64,000 nt of DNA from Pseudomonas sp. JQ170C (lineage in GTDB: Bacteria > Pseudomonadota > Gammaproteobacteria > Pseudomonadales > Pseudomonadaceae), in assembly GCF_035581345.1 (NCBI RefSeq), contig NZ_CP141608.1, positions 2,324,501 to 2,388,500 of the forward strand, written 5' to 3'. Both the position numbers and the translations under genes were made by a program. The stretch's first letter is position 1. Each line of letters begins with the position of its first letter. Below the pieces are notes generated by a model. The model was given only the letters and a program-made list of their open reading frames with translations. It ran no database searches and was not told the origin of the DNA. Positions 7,583-16,243 of the stretch are shown here, piece by piece.

Positions 7583-9166
7583 ATGACTCAACATGCCGGC
7601 CACAACTTCATTGGCGGTGCCCGTAGCGCCGCCGGCCACCTGACCTTGCACAGTGTCGATGCCAGCACCGGCGAGCCGTTGCCCATCGACTTTTACCAGG
7701 CCACCGCTGACGAAGTGGATGCCGCTGCCCGCGCCGCTGCCGCCGCCTATCCCGCCTATCGCGCCCTGGCGCCGCAGCGCCGCGCCGAGTTTCTCGACGC
7801 CATTGCCAGCGAGCTCGATGCACTGGGCGACGATTTCATTGCCACCGTGTGCCGCGAAACCGCCTTGCCCGGTGCCCGTATCCTGGGTGAGCGGGGGCGC
7901 ACCAGCGGCCAGCTGCGCCTGTTTGCCCAGGTGCTGCGCCGGGGCGACTTCTTTGCTGCGCGTATCGACCGGGCCCAGCCACACCGCCAGCCTCAGCCGC
8001 GCCTGGATATCCGCCAGTGCCGCCTGGGCCTGGGGCCGGTGGCGGTGTTCGGGGCCAGCAATTTCCCCCTGGCGTTCTCCACCGCCGGTGGCGACACCGC
8101 CGCCGCACTGGCGGCCGGATGCCCAGTGGTGTTCAAGGCCCACAGCGGCCATATGGCCACGGCCGAGCAGGTGGCCGCAGCCATTGTGCGCGCCGCCGAG
8201 CGCTGCGCGATGCCGGCCGGGGTGTTCAACATGATCTTCGGTGCCGGCGTGGGTGAAGCGCTGGTCAAGCACCCGGCGATCCAGGCGGTGGGCTTCACCG
8301 GTTCGCTCAAGGGCGGCCGCGCCCTGTGTGACCTGGCCGCCGCCCGGCCGCAGCCGATTCCGGTGTTTGCCGAGATGAGCAGCATCAACCCGGTGATCGT
8401 CATGCCCCGGGCCCTGCAAGCACGCGGCGATGCCATCGCTCGCGAGCTTGCCGCCTCGGTGGTGATGGGCTGCGGGCAGTTCTGTACCAACCCCGGGTTG
8501 GTGCTGGGGGTACGCTCGCCGGCATTCACCGCTTTCATCGAGCAACTCAAGGCACAGATCGCCGATCAGCCGCCACAAACCATGCTCAACGCCGGTACGT
8601 TGCGCAGCTACAGCCACGGCGTTGCCGCGCTCAAGGCACACCCCGGCATCCAGCACCTGGCAGGTGCTGCGCAGCAGGGCACGCAGGCCTGGCCGCAGGT
8701 GTTCCAGGCCGAGGCCCGGCTGCTGCTGGCGGCCGACCCGCTGCTGCAGGAGGAAGTCTTTGGTCCGGCCACCGTGGTGGTGGAGCTGGCCGACCACGGC
8801 GAACTGCTCCAGGCCCTGCACGCACTCGGCGGGCAACTGACCGCAACGCTGGTGGGCGAAGCGGATGAGCTGGCCGGGGCTGCGGACCTGGTGGCCGTGC
8901 TGGAGCACAAGGCCGGACGCCTGTTGATCAACGGCTACCCGACCGGTGTCGAGGTGTGCGAGGCGATGGTGCATGGCGGCCCTTATCCGGCCACCTCCGA
9001 CAGCCGTGGCACCTCGGTGGGCAGTCTTTCGATCGACCGCTTCCTGCGCCCGGTGTGCTACCAGAACTTCCCGCAGGCGCTGCTGCCGCAGGCCCTGCAG
9101 GATGCCAACCCGCTGGAACTGATGCGCCTGGTCGACGGCCAGCCAAGCCGCGAACCGATCCGTTAA
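7583..9166 (+). CDS. 2-oxoglutarate semialdehyde dehydrogenase (NADP+), aldehyde dehydrogenase family
   Basis: A 527-residue aldehyde dehydrogenase of the ketoglutarate-semialdehyde type. It oxidises 2-oxoglutarate semialdehyde to 2-oxoglutarate, the last step of the Weimberg-type route. The glutamate motif is EMSSINPV, the catalytic cysteine is C301 in MGCGQFCTNPG, and the cofactor region is VAVFGASNFPLAFS. The SSINP/FCTNPG signature and length fit the group of sugar-acid and hydroxyproline operons. It follows the LysR gene and its own operator-promoter, and heads the plus-strand operon. Betaine or succinate semialdehyde dehydrogenases differ in these motifs. Confidence 0.9.
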   Translation: MTQHAGHNFIGGARSAAGHLTLHSVDASTGEPLPIDFYQATADEVDAAARAAAAAYPAYRALAPQRRAEFLDAIASELDALGDDFIATVCRETALPGARILGERGRTSGQLRLFAQVLRRGDFFAARIDRAQPHRQPQPRLDIRQCRLGLGPVAVFGASNFPLAFSTAGGDTAAALAAGCPVVFKAHSGHMATAEQVAAAIVRAAERCAMPAGVFNMIFGAGVGEALVKHPAIQAVGFTGSLKGGRALCDLAAARPQPIPVFAEMSSINPVIVMPRALQARGDAIARELAASVVMGCGQFCTNPGLVLGVRSPAFTAFIEQLKAQIADQPPQTMLNAGTLRSYSHGVAALKAHPGIQHLAGAAQQGTQAWPQVFQAEARLLLAADPLLQEEVFGPATVVVELADHGELLQALHALGGQLTATLVGEADELAGAADLVAVLEHKAGRLLINGYPTGVEVCEAMVHGGPYPATSDSRGTSVGSLSIDRFLRPVCYQNFPQALLPQALQDANPLELMRLVDGQPSREPIR

Positions 9167-9175
9167 TTGCTGCAG

Positions 9176-9198
9176 CACCGGGCGCCTGGCGCCCGGTG
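9176..9198 (+). other. Intergenic hairpin
   Basis: Perfect inverted repeat CACCGGGCGCC / GGCGCCCGGTG with a 1-nt centre, directly after the aldehyde dehydrogenase stop. No T-tract follows, so it is more likely a partial terminator or mRNA 3' stabiliser before the second MFS gene than a full terminator. Confidence 0.6.
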
Positions 9199-9251
9199 AC
9201 CCGATCCATAACAACAATCAGGCATGCCCGACATGCCCAGGGGTCACACCA

Positions 9252-10628
9252 ATGCACACCTCAACCGAGCACCTTGCCTCAACGGCCCGCGACCCGGGTT
9301 TCGAGGACCGTACCTACCGCAAAGTCATTCTGCGCATCCTGCCGATCCTGTTGCTGTGCTACATGGCTGCGTACCTTGACCGGGTCAATATCGGCTTCGC
9401 CAAGCTCGATATGCTCAATGACCTGCAGTTCAGCAACACCGTCTACGCCCTGGGCGCGAGCATGTTCTTCTGGGGCTACTTCTTGTTCGAGGTGCCGAGC
9501 AATCTGCTGCTTCACCGCTATGGTGCGCGCTTCTGGATTGCGCGGATCATGGCCAGTTGGGCGATCATCTCGATGGCCGTGGCCTTCACCGTGCCGCTGG
9601 CCAAGCTGTTCCATGTCGAAGCCAGCACCATGTTCTATGTGCTGCGCTTCTTGCTCGGGATCTGCGAGGCCGGCTTCTTCCCAGGCGTGATCCTCTACCT
9701 CAACTACTGGTTCCCCACCCATCGCCAGAGCCGGGTGATGTCGGGATTCCTGATCGCCATGCCCATCAGCCTGACCCTGGGCGGCGTGCTGTCCGGCTGG
9801 CTGATGACCAGCCTCAACGGCTGGCACGGCATGGCCGGTTGGCAGTGGATGCTGTTGATCGAAGGCATTCCCTCGGTACTCATGGCCGTGGTGGTGTTCA
9901 CCTGCCTGTGCGACAACATCGACAAGGCCGCCTGGCTGTCGAGCGAAGAGAAGCAGATGCTCAAGGCCAACTTGCAGCAAGACAACCACGGCAAGGCCAC
10001 GCGCCTGAGCGAGGTGTTCTTCAACAAGCGGGTGTGGCTGTTGGTGTTCATCCTGCTGACCTTCAATACCGGCTTCTATGGCCTGGCCTTCTGGATGCCG
10101 TCGATCATCAAGAGCGCCGGTATCACCAGCAGCCTTGAGATCGGCCTGCTCACGGCCATCCCCTATGGCGTGGCGGTGGTCGCCATGCTGCTCAATGCGC
10201 GCCACTCCAACCGCACCGGCGAGCGCCGCATGCATGCTGCGATCCCGGCGTTCATCGGCGGTTGCGGGCTGATCCTCAGCGCCTTTTTCGCCGACAACCT
10301 GGTGCTCTCGGTGCTGTTCCTGAGTGTCGCCGCCTCGGGCATCCTCAGCCTGATGCCGATCTTCTGGACCTTGCCGGGCACCGTGCTCTCCGGCGTTGCC
10401 GCCGCTGCGGGCATCGGCATGATCAACGCCATCGGCAACCTCTCGGGCTTTACCGGTTCGATGATCACCGCGGTGGCCGAGACCCTTACCGGCAATATCA
10501 ATAACGGCACCTACGTGCTGGGCCTGTGCCTGTTTGCCAGTGGCCTGCTGATCCTGTCGATCCCGGCGTCGATGCTGGGGCGCCAGGGCACCGAGACCGC
10601 CACCGACCTCAAGCTGGAGACCGCATGA
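9252..10628 (+). CDS. MFS transporter, anion:cation symporter (ACS) type
   Basis: A 458-residue inner-membrane porter of the ACS (hexuronate/galactonate/phthalate) subfamily. Typical stretches are YMAAYLDRVNIGFAKL in helix 1, MFFWGYFLFEVPSNL and LLGICEAGFFPGVILYLNYW, with about twelve membrane spans. This subfamily carries carboxylated sugars, which fits the island. It is the second sugar-acid porter here; the first is of the unrelated MHS type. Its stop codon overlaps the ATG of the SDR gene (ATGA), so the two are translationally coupled. Confidence 0.9.
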   Translation: MHTSTEHLASTARDPGFEDRTYRKVILRILPILLLCYMAAYLDRVNIGFAKLDMLNDLQFSNTVYALGASMFFWGYFLFEVPSNLLLHRYGARFWIARIMASWAIISMAVAFTVPLAKLFHVEASTMFYVLRFLLGICEAGFFPGVILYLNYWFPTHRQSRVMSGFLIAMPISLTLGGVLSGWLMTSLNGWHGMAGWQWMLLIEGIPSVLMAVVVFTCLCDNIDKAAWLSSEEKQMLKANLQQDNHGKATRLSEVFFNKRVWLLVFILLTFNTGFYGLAFWMPSIIKSAGITSSLEIGLLTAIPYGVAVVAMLLNARHSNRTGERRMHAAIPAFIGGCGLILSAFFADNLVLSVLFLSVAASGILSLMPIFWTLPGTVLSGVAAAAGIGMINAIGNLSGFTGSMITAVAETLTGNINNGTYVLGLCLFASGLLILSIPASMLGRQGTETATDLKLETA

Positions 10629-11365
10629 ACACCGCGCCCAAACGCGTACTGATCACCGCTGCCGGCCAGGGCATTGGCCTGGCCAGCGCAAGGGCCTTTG
10701 CCGAGGCCGGGTTCGAGGTCATCGCCACCGACGTGCGTATCGACGCCCTGGCTGACCAACCCGGCATCCAGGCGCGGGTGCTGGATGTCACCGATGCGCA
10801 GGCCATCGAGTCGCTGGGCCAGGCGCTGGGCGGGATTGACGTGCTGTTCAACTGTGCAGGCTACGTGCACAGCGGCAGCATCCTGGGCTGTGACGAAGCT
10901 GCCTGGGAGCGTTCGCTGGCCATCAATGTCACCGCCATGTACCGGACCATCCGCGCCTTTCTGCCGGGCATGCTGGCCCGTGGCGGCGGCTCGATCATCA
11001 ACATGTCTTCGGTAGTCTCGAGCGTCAAGGCTGTGCCCAACCGCTTCGCCTATGCGGCGAGCAAGGCGGCGGTGATCGGCCTGACCAAGGCGGTGGCGGC
11101 CGACTACATTGGACAGGGCATTCGCTGCAATGCCATCTGCCCCGGCACGGTGGAATCGCCCTCGCTGCATCAGCGCATCGCCGAACAGGCCGCCGCCCAG
11201 GGCCTGGGTGCCGATCAGGTGTACCAGCAATTCGTCGCCCGCCAGCCCATGGGCCGGTTGGGCAGCGCCGAGGAAATCGCCCGGCTGGCGCTGTACCTGG
11301 GCAGCGATGCGGCGGCCTATACCACCGGCGGCGTGCATCTGATCGATGGCGGCATGAGCCTCTGA
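10625..11365 (+). CDS. SDR dehydrogenase, 2-keto-3-deoxy-L-fuconate/pentonate 4-dehydrogenase-like
   Basis: A 246-residue classical short-chain dehydrogenase: cofactor loop TAAGQGIG (11-18), NCAG, serine at 128-129 (NMSSV), and the catalytic pair Y143/K147 in YAASK. The segment around the active site and CNAICPGTVESPSL matches 2-keto-3-deoxy-L-fuconate dehydrogenases. It would oxidise a 2-keto-3-deoxy acid to the 2,4-diketo acid. The start overlaps the MFS stop; the next gene encodes the matching diketo-acid hydrolase family. A sugar-1-dehydrogenase role is possible but less consistent with these motifs. Confidence 0.82.
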   Translation: MNTAPKRVLITAAGQGIGLASARAFAEAGFEVIATDVRIDALADQPGIQARVLDVTDAQAIESLGQALGGIDVLFNCAGYVHSGSILGCDEAAWERSLAINVTAMYRTIRAFLPGMLARGGGSIINMSSVVSSVKAVPNRFAYAASKAAVIGLTKAVAADYIGQGIRCNAICPGTVESPSLHQRIAEQAAAQGLGADQVYQQFVARQPMGRLGSAEEIARLALYLGSDAAAYTTGGVHLIDGGMSL

Positions 11366-11393
11366 ACTTCTTTGAATCGAGCAGGAGACCCCC

Positions 11394-12242
11394 ATGAAAC
11401 TGTTGCGTTATGGCGACAAAGGCGCAGAAAAACCCGGGTTGCTGGATGCCCAACAGCGAATCCGTGACCTTTCGGGAGTGATCGACGATGTGGCAGGCAG
11501 TGTGCTCGACCCGGCAAGCCTGGCCCGGCTGGCCAGCCTCGATCCGCACAGCCTGCCGCTGGTGGCGGGCAACCCGCGCATCGGCCCGTGCGTGGGCAAT
11601 GTCGGCAAGTTCGTCTGCATCGGCCTGAACTATGCCGACCACGCCGCCGAAGCTGGCATGCCGGTACCCACCGAGCCGATCATTTTCAACAAATGGACCA
11701 GCGCCATCTGCGGCCCCCATGACAACGTCGAAATTCCCCGCGGCTCGCGCAAGACCGATTGGGAAGTGGAATTGGGCGTGGTGATCGGCAAGGGCGGACG
11801 CTATATCGATGAAGCCAACGCGATGGACCATGTTGCGGGCTACTGCGTGATCAACGATGTGTCCGAGCGCGAGTGGCAACTGGAGCGTGGCGGTACCTGG
11901 GACAAGGGCAAGGGCTTTGATACCTTCGGCCCGATCGGCCCGTGGCTGGTAACCCGCGATGAAATCGCCGATCCCCATGAGCTGGATCTGTGGCTTGAGG
12001 TGGACGGCCATCGCTACCAGGACGGCAATACCCGCACCCTGATCTTTCGCATCCCGCAGCTGATCGCCTACCTGAGCCGCTGCATGAGCCTGCAACCGGG
12101 TGATGTGATTTCTACCGGGACGCCGCCCGGCGTAGGCATGGGGATCAAGCCGTCTCCGGTATTCCTGCGTGCCGGGCAGACCATGCGCCTGGGTATCCAG
12201 GGCCTGGGCGAGCAGCGCCAGATCACCGTCCAGGCCGACTGA
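11394..12242 (+). CDS. FAH-family hydrolase, 2,4-diketo-3-deoxy-L-fuconate/pentonate hydrolase-like
   Basis: A 282-residue fumarylacetoacetase-fold enzyme with FVCIGLNYADHAAEAG, a metal-binding segment DWEVELGVVIGKGG, VINDVSEREWQ, GKGFDTFGPIGPWL and STGTPPGVGMG. These are hallmarks of the family that cleaves 2,4-diketo-3-deoxy sugar acids to pyruvate plus a hydroxy acid. An AGGAG site precedes the ATG. It sits 28 nt after the SDR, which would make its substrate. For a pentonate the second product would be glycolate; for fuconate, lactate (inference). Ureidoglycolate lyase is the main alternative name in automatic annotation and fits the context less well. Confidence 0.83.
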   Translation: MKLLRYGDKGAEKPGLLDAQQRIRDLSGVIDDVAGSVLDPASLARLASLDPHSLPLVAGNPRIGPCVGNVGKFVCIGLNYADHAAEAGMPVPTEPIIFNKWTSAICGPHDNVEIPRGSRKTDWEVELGVVIGKGGRYIDEANAMDHVAGYCVINDVSEREWQLERGGTWDKGKGFDTFGPIGPWLVTRDEIADPHELDLWLEVDGHRYQDGNTRTLIFRIPQLIAYLSRCMSLQPGDVISTGTPPGVGMGIKPSPVFLRAGQTMRLGIQGLGEQRQITVQAD

Positions 12243-12251
12243 GGAGCCACG

Positions 12252-13160
12252 ATGAAAGCCGATCTGCTGATGCTGGCGCCGCTGCTGCCGGAGTACGAGG
12301 CGCAACTGGCCGAACATTTTCACCTGATCCGTGTTCACACACATGCAGAGCAACAGGAACTGCTGGCCGATCGCTCCTCGCGCATCAGGGCGTTGGTCAC
12401 CAATGGCGGGGAGGGCGTAAGCCCGCAGCTGATGGCCGCGCTGCCCAGCCTTGAACTGATCGCCGTCAACGGCGTGGGGCTGGACAAGGTCGACCTGGAG
12501 CAAGCCCGCGTCCGGGGTATTCGCATCGCCACCACCGACGACATTCTCACCGATGCAGTGGCCGATCAGGCCGTGGCGCTGTTGCTGGCGCTGCTGCGCC
12601 AGGTGTGCCAGGCCGACCGCTTTGTGCGCCAAGGCCACTGGCGTGAGGGCGGCTTCACCCGCTTGGGCACAAGCCTGCGCGGACAGCGGGTGGGCATACT
12701 CGGGCTGGGCAAGATCGGCGCCGCCATCGCCGAGCGCCTGCAGCCTTTCGGCGTGCACCTGGCGTATCACAATCGCCGGCCTGTGCCCGGTTGCCCGTAC
12801 ACCTACCACGACGATCTTGGCGCACTGGCCCAGGCCAGCGACATCCTCATCGTGGCGGCGGCTGGCGGCCCGGCATCGCGGCATCTGGTCGATGCCCGGG
12901 TGCTTGACGCACTGGGGCCTGAAGGGGTGATTGTCAACGTCGCCCGTGGCAGCGTGATCGATGAAACGCAACTGGTGTCACGCCTGGCCGACGGACGCCT
13001 GGGCGGCGCGGCGCTGGATGTGTTCGAGCACGAGCCGCAGGTGCCTGAAACCCTGTTGGCGCTGGACAACGTAGTACTGCAGCCGCACCTGGGCAGCGCC
13101 ACGCTGCAAACCCGTCGGGCCATGGCCGCGTGTGTGGTACGGGCAGTGCTGGCGGGGTAA
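12252..13160 (+). CDS. D-isomer-specific 2-hydroxyacid dehydrogenase (glyoxylate/hydroxypyruvate reductase-like)
   Basis: A 302-residue NAD(P)-dependent dehydrogenase. The cofactor loop is GILGLGKIG, the catalytic arginine is in NVARGSVID, the glutamate in LDVFEHEP and the histidine in LQPHLGSAT. Short length and VNGVGLDKVD place it with the GhrB/hydroxypyruvate-reductase-like group. It closes the sugar-acid operon, 9 nt after the hydrolase gene with a GAGGAG site overlapping that stop. If the hydrolase releases glycolate, an enzyme of the glyoxylate/glycolate pool would fit here (inference). Confidence 0.85.
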   Translation: MKADLLMLAPLLPEYEAQLAEHFHLIRVHTHAEQQELLADRSSRIRALVTNGGEGVSPQLMAALPSLELIAVNGVGLDKVDLEQARVRGIRIATTDDILTDAVADQAVALLLALLRQVCQADRFVRQGHWREGGFTRLGTSLRGQRVGILGLGKIGAAIAERLQPFGVHLAYHNRRPVPGCPYTYHDDLGALAQASDILIVAAAGGPASRHLVDARVLDALGPEGVIVNVARGSVIDETQLVSRLADGRLGGAALDVFEHEPQVPETLLALDNVVLQPHLGSATLQTRRAMAACVVRAVLAG

Positions 13161-13165
13161 CGGCA

Positions 13166-13189
13166 CGGGAGGGATGAGAGTTCCTCCCG
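13166..13189 (+). terminator. Hairpin at the end of the sugar-acid operon
   Basis: CGGGAGGGA / TTCCTCCCG stem (one G-T pair) with a 6-nt loop, just after the dehydrogenase stop and before the convergent P-loop gene. No clear T-tract, so termination strength is uncertain; it could serve both convergent genes. Confidence 0.55.
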
Positions 13190-13192
13190 GGT

Positions 13193-13744
13193 TCACACGT
13201 GCTGGTTGGCCTGGGTGCCTTCATCGCCGTGTTCTGGCAGTGCCCGCAGGAACTGCTCAATCTGCTGCACAGTGCGCAGGTGGACGACCGGCACCAGCGC
13301 GCCCACCCTCAACCGCATCGCCTCGATGGAGGGGCGGTAGCCCCGGTCAAATTCCCAGACAAACTTCAGAAAGGTCAAAAAGGCCTTGTCCAGCTTCTCG
13401 CTGCAGCCGGCGGGCAGGTCTGGGCGTGGTTTGTTCAACACGCTGCGCATGAACACCCGCCGCAGGCAGGTGAGGCGCGGGGTGTCCAGCCAGATCACCA
13501 GCTCGGCCCGCGGCAGGCGCAGGTCGAAGGTGCGCCGCGAATAGTTGCCTTCGCAGACCCAGGCGTCTGAAGCAACCGCCTCCTTGACCCGGGTCCGGAA
13601 TGCCTCGGCGTCGGGCTCTACCCAACCGGGCTCCCAGAACAGTTTGTCCAGGTGAACCACCGGGACCTGCAGGCGCTTGCCAATGGCGCGGGCCAGGGTC
13701 GACTTGCCGCTGCCGGCGTTGCCCAGGATGACGATGCGTTGCAT
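13193..13744 (-). CDS. Adenylate-kinase-like P-loop protein (FlaR/topology-modulation type)
   Basis: A 183-residue P-loop kinase-like protein with Walker A GNAGSGKST (8-16), DKLFWEPGWVEP and EGNYSRRTFDLRL, typical of proteins annotated as DNA topology modulation protein or AAA family ATPase. Real substrate is unknown. The ATG at 13744 is chosen because GGAGG lies about 9 nt upstream. Monocistronic, convergent with the sugar-acid operon and divergent from the T6SS locus. Confidence 0.85.
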   Translation of the reverse strand: MQRIVILGNAGSGKSTLARAIGKRLQVPVVHLDKLFWEPGWVEPDAEAFRTRVKEAVASDAWVCEGNYSRRTFDLRLPRAELVIWLDTPRLTCLRRVFMRSVLNKPRPDLPAGCSEKLDKAFLTFLKFVWEFDRGYRPSIEAMRLRVGALVPVVHLRTVQQIEQFLRALPEHGDEGTQANQHV

Positions 13745-14144
13745 GAGAGGGGCCTCCTTGGCGAAAAAAGTCGGCCATTGTGCAGCGTTCGGCGCAGCAG
13801 TCAAAGCCGTCGCGCAGTGACTCTTTTGGATGTCTATCAACTTCTTGTTTGTTTCAAGACTTCTCTAGAGCACTTTTCAGGGTGCTTTAATAAACTTTCT
13901 AACAATTTTTAGTTTTTCTTGAAATATTTGTTAGTGAATACCTTAGTTGGTTTCCGAAACAGATGTAGGAAATTTCCCCGCGTTGCTTTAGAGGGTGGAA
14001 TTGTTTGCAGGAGTGCTTCAGTGTGACGCCCCTATATCGGTGAGCACCCAATAGGCGGCGTTATTTGCGTCTGTAAAAGGAATTTAACCGCATCGGCACG
14101 AAGAGCTCGATTCTGATTGTGCTGCGCAGGCATCTGGAGGAGTT
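13745..14144. other. AT-rich intergenic region upstream of the T6SS locus
   Basis: A 400-nt gap between the P-loop gene and tssB. The stretch 13841-13960 is markedly AT-rich against GC-rich flanks, with runs such as AACAATTTTTAGTTTTTCTT. A small hairpin AGCAC-N8-GTGCT lies at 13869-13886. A GGAGG site at about 14135-14140 serves tssB. I looked for a sigma-54 type GG-N10-GC element and saw no convincing one. Most likely the regulatory region of the T6SS operon, perhaps a silencer-binding tract. Confidence 0.6.
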
Positions 14145-14648
14145 ATGGCTTCAAACAGTTTTCAAAACGAAGTACCCAAGGCCCGGATTAATATCAAACT
14201 TGATCTGCATACAGGGGGCGCGCAAAAGAAAGTCGAATTGCCGCTCAAGTTGATGATGCTGGGGGATTACAGCAACGGTAAAGAGCAACGCCCGCTGTCT
14301 GAGCGCAGCAAACTGAACATTGATAAAAACAATATCGACAGTGTGCTCTCCGACTACTCGCCTGCATTGAAGCTGGCGGTGGAAAACACACTGGCCGCAG
14401 ACGGTACCGACACCAGCGTCGAGTTGAACTTCCAGCGCATGAAGGACTTCGAGCCTGAGCAAGTGGCGCGGCAGATCCCACAACTTCGTGCCTTGCTGGC
14501 CATGCGTAACCTGTTGCGCGACCTCAAGTCCAACCTGCTGGACAACAGCACGTTCCGACACGAGCTGGAGCGCATCCTCAAGGACGACGCGCTGAGTGAT
14601 GAGTTGCGTGCCGAACTGGCTGCCCTGGCTGCCCAAGAAGACCGCTGA
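14145..14648 (+). CDS. tssB: T6SS sheath protein TssB (VipA/ImpB)
   Basis: Small subunit of the contractile type VI sheath; it pairs with TssC in the cytoplasm. 167 residues, with the family opening NEVPKARINIKLDLHTGG, LPLKLMMLGDYS, the RSKLNIDKNN stretch, and FEPEQVARQIPQLRALLAMR in the C-terminal half. Length is normal. It follows a clear GGAGG site and heads the eight-gene T6SS locus, 34 nt before tssC. Confidence 0.95.
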   Translation: MASNSFQNEVPKARINIKLDLHTGGAQKKVELPLKLMMLGDYSNGKEQRPLSERSKLNIDKNNIDSVLSDYSPALKLAVENTLAADGTDTSVELNFQRMKDFEPEQVARQIPQLRALLAMRNLLRDLKSNLLDNSTFRHELERILKDDALSDELRAELAALAAQEDR

Positions 14649-14682
14649 TCCATCCCGGATCGTCTAAAAGGAAGTTTGCCCA

Positions 14683-16221
14683 ATGTCCGTAGAACATTCT
14701 CAAGCGTCGTCCGGCGGCGCTGAAGCACTGACCCAGGATTCGCTCAGCGTTTATGGTGCCCTGTTCAGCAAGATCAACCTCAACCCCATCAGCGAAATGG
14801 GCGGCATCGATGTGTATCAAAGCACCGATGCACTGGCTGAGGTTTCAGCCGATGAGCGCGTAACCGCGGCAGTCAGTGTGTTTCTGGAGTTGATCGAGCA
14901 ATCGTCGCAAAAGGTCGAGCGCCTGGACAAGACCCTGCTCGATGAGCATATCGCCTCCCTCGATGCACAGATCAGCCGGCAACTGGATGCTGTTATGCAC
15001 CACCCCGACTTTCAGCGCGTGGAGTCGACCTGGCGTGGTGTGAAGTCACTGATCGACCAGACCGATTTCCGCCAGAACGTGCGTATCGAGCTGCTGGATA
15101 TCAGCAAGGACCACCTGGTGCAGGACTTCGAGGATGCACCGGAAATCGCCCAGAGCGGGTTGTACCTGCACACCTACACCCAGGAGTACGACACACCCGG
15201 TGGCGAGCCGATCGCAGCGGCCATCTCCAACTACGAGTTCGACCGCAGCCCCCAGGACATAGCCCTGCTGCGCAATATCTCCAAGGTGTCGGCGGCCGCG
15301 CACATGCCATTCATTGGGTCGGTAGGCCCGGCGTTTTTCGGCAAGTCGTCAATGGAAGAGGTCGCGGCCATCAAGGACATCGGGAACTATTTCGATCGTG
15401 CCGAGTACATCAAGTGGAAGGCGTTTCGCGACAGCGACGATTCCCGCTATATCGGCCTGACCATGCCGCGTGTGCTGGGGCGCTTGCCCTATGGGCCAGA
15501 CACCGCGCCGGTGCGCAGTTTCAACTACGTCGAAAACGTCAAAGGGCCGGACCACGAGAAGTACCTGTGGACCAACGCCTCGTTCGCCTTTGCGGCCAAC
15601 ATGGTCAAGAGCTTCATTGCCAACGGCTGGTGTGTACAGATCCGCGGGCCACAGTCCGGCGGCGCCGTCACTGACCTGCCGATCCACCTGTACGATCTGG
15701 GCACGGGCAACCAGGTGAAAATCCCTTCCGAGGTGATGATCCCGGAAACCCGCGAGTTCGAGTTCGCCAACCTCGGTTTCATCCCCCTGTCGTATTACAA
15801 GAACCGTGACTACGCCTGCTTCTTTTCGGCCAACTCGGCCCAGAAGCCGGCGCTGTACGACACCGCCGACGCTACCGCCAACAGCCGTATCAATGCCCGC
15901 CTGCCATACATCTTCCTGCTGTCGCGCATCGCCCATTACCTGAAGCTGATCCAGCGCGAGAACATCGGTACGACCAAGGATCGCCGTCTGCTTGAGATGG
16001 AGCTGAACAGGTGGGTTGGCGGGCTGGTCACCGAGATGACCGATCCGGGCGATGATCTGCAGGCGTCCCATCCGTTGCGTGAGGCGAAGGTGATTGTTGA
16101 GGACATCGACGACAACCCGGGCTTCTTCCGCGTCAAGTTGTTCGCCGTGCCGCACTTTCAGGTCGAAGGCATGGACGTCAACCTTTCGCTGGTTTCGCAG
16201 ATGCCCAAAGCGAAAGCCTGA
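14683..16221 (+). CDS. tssC: T6SS sheath protein TssC (VipB/ImpC)
   Basis: Large subunit of the contractile sheath. 512 residues, with HHPDFQRVESTWRGVKSL, the TssB-binding core, FFGKSSMEEVAAIKDIGNYF, MPRVLGRLPYG, and the C-terminal LPYIFLLSRIAHYLKLIQR and VEDIDDNPGFFRVKLFAVPH motifs. Full length by family standard. It lies between tssB and tssK with an AAAGGAAG ribosome site. Confidence 0.96.
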   Translation: MSVEHSQASSGGAEALTQDSLSVYGALFSKINLNPISEMGGIDVYQSTDALAEVSADERVTAAVSVFLELIEQSSQKVERLDKTLLDEHIASLDAQISRQLDAVMHHPDFQRVESTWRGVKSLIDQTDFRQNVRIELLDISKDHLVQDFEDAPEIAQSGLYLHTYTQEYDTPGGEPIAAAISNYEFDRSPQDIALLRNISKVSAAAHMPFIGSVGPAFFGKSSMEEVAAIKDIGNYFDRAEYIKWKAFRDSDDSRYIGLTMPRVLGRLPYGPDTAPVRSFNYVENVKGPDHEKYLWTNASFAFAANMVKSFIANGWCVQIRGPQSGGAVTDLPIHLYDLGTGNQVKIPSEVMIPETREFEFANLGFIPLSYYKNRDYACFFSANSAQKPALYDTADATANSRINARLPYIFLLSRIAHYLKLIQRENIGTTKDRRLLEMELNRWVGGLVTEMTDPGDDLQASHPLREAKVIVEDIDDNPGFFRVKLFAVPHFQVEGMDVNLSLVSQMPKAKA

Positions 16222-16243
16222 CCCCTCGTAGGAAACACTAGCC

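Noticed and set aside
13961..14144. Sigma-54 promoter for the T6SS operon
   Set aside because: Best candidates lack correct GG-N10-GC spacing.
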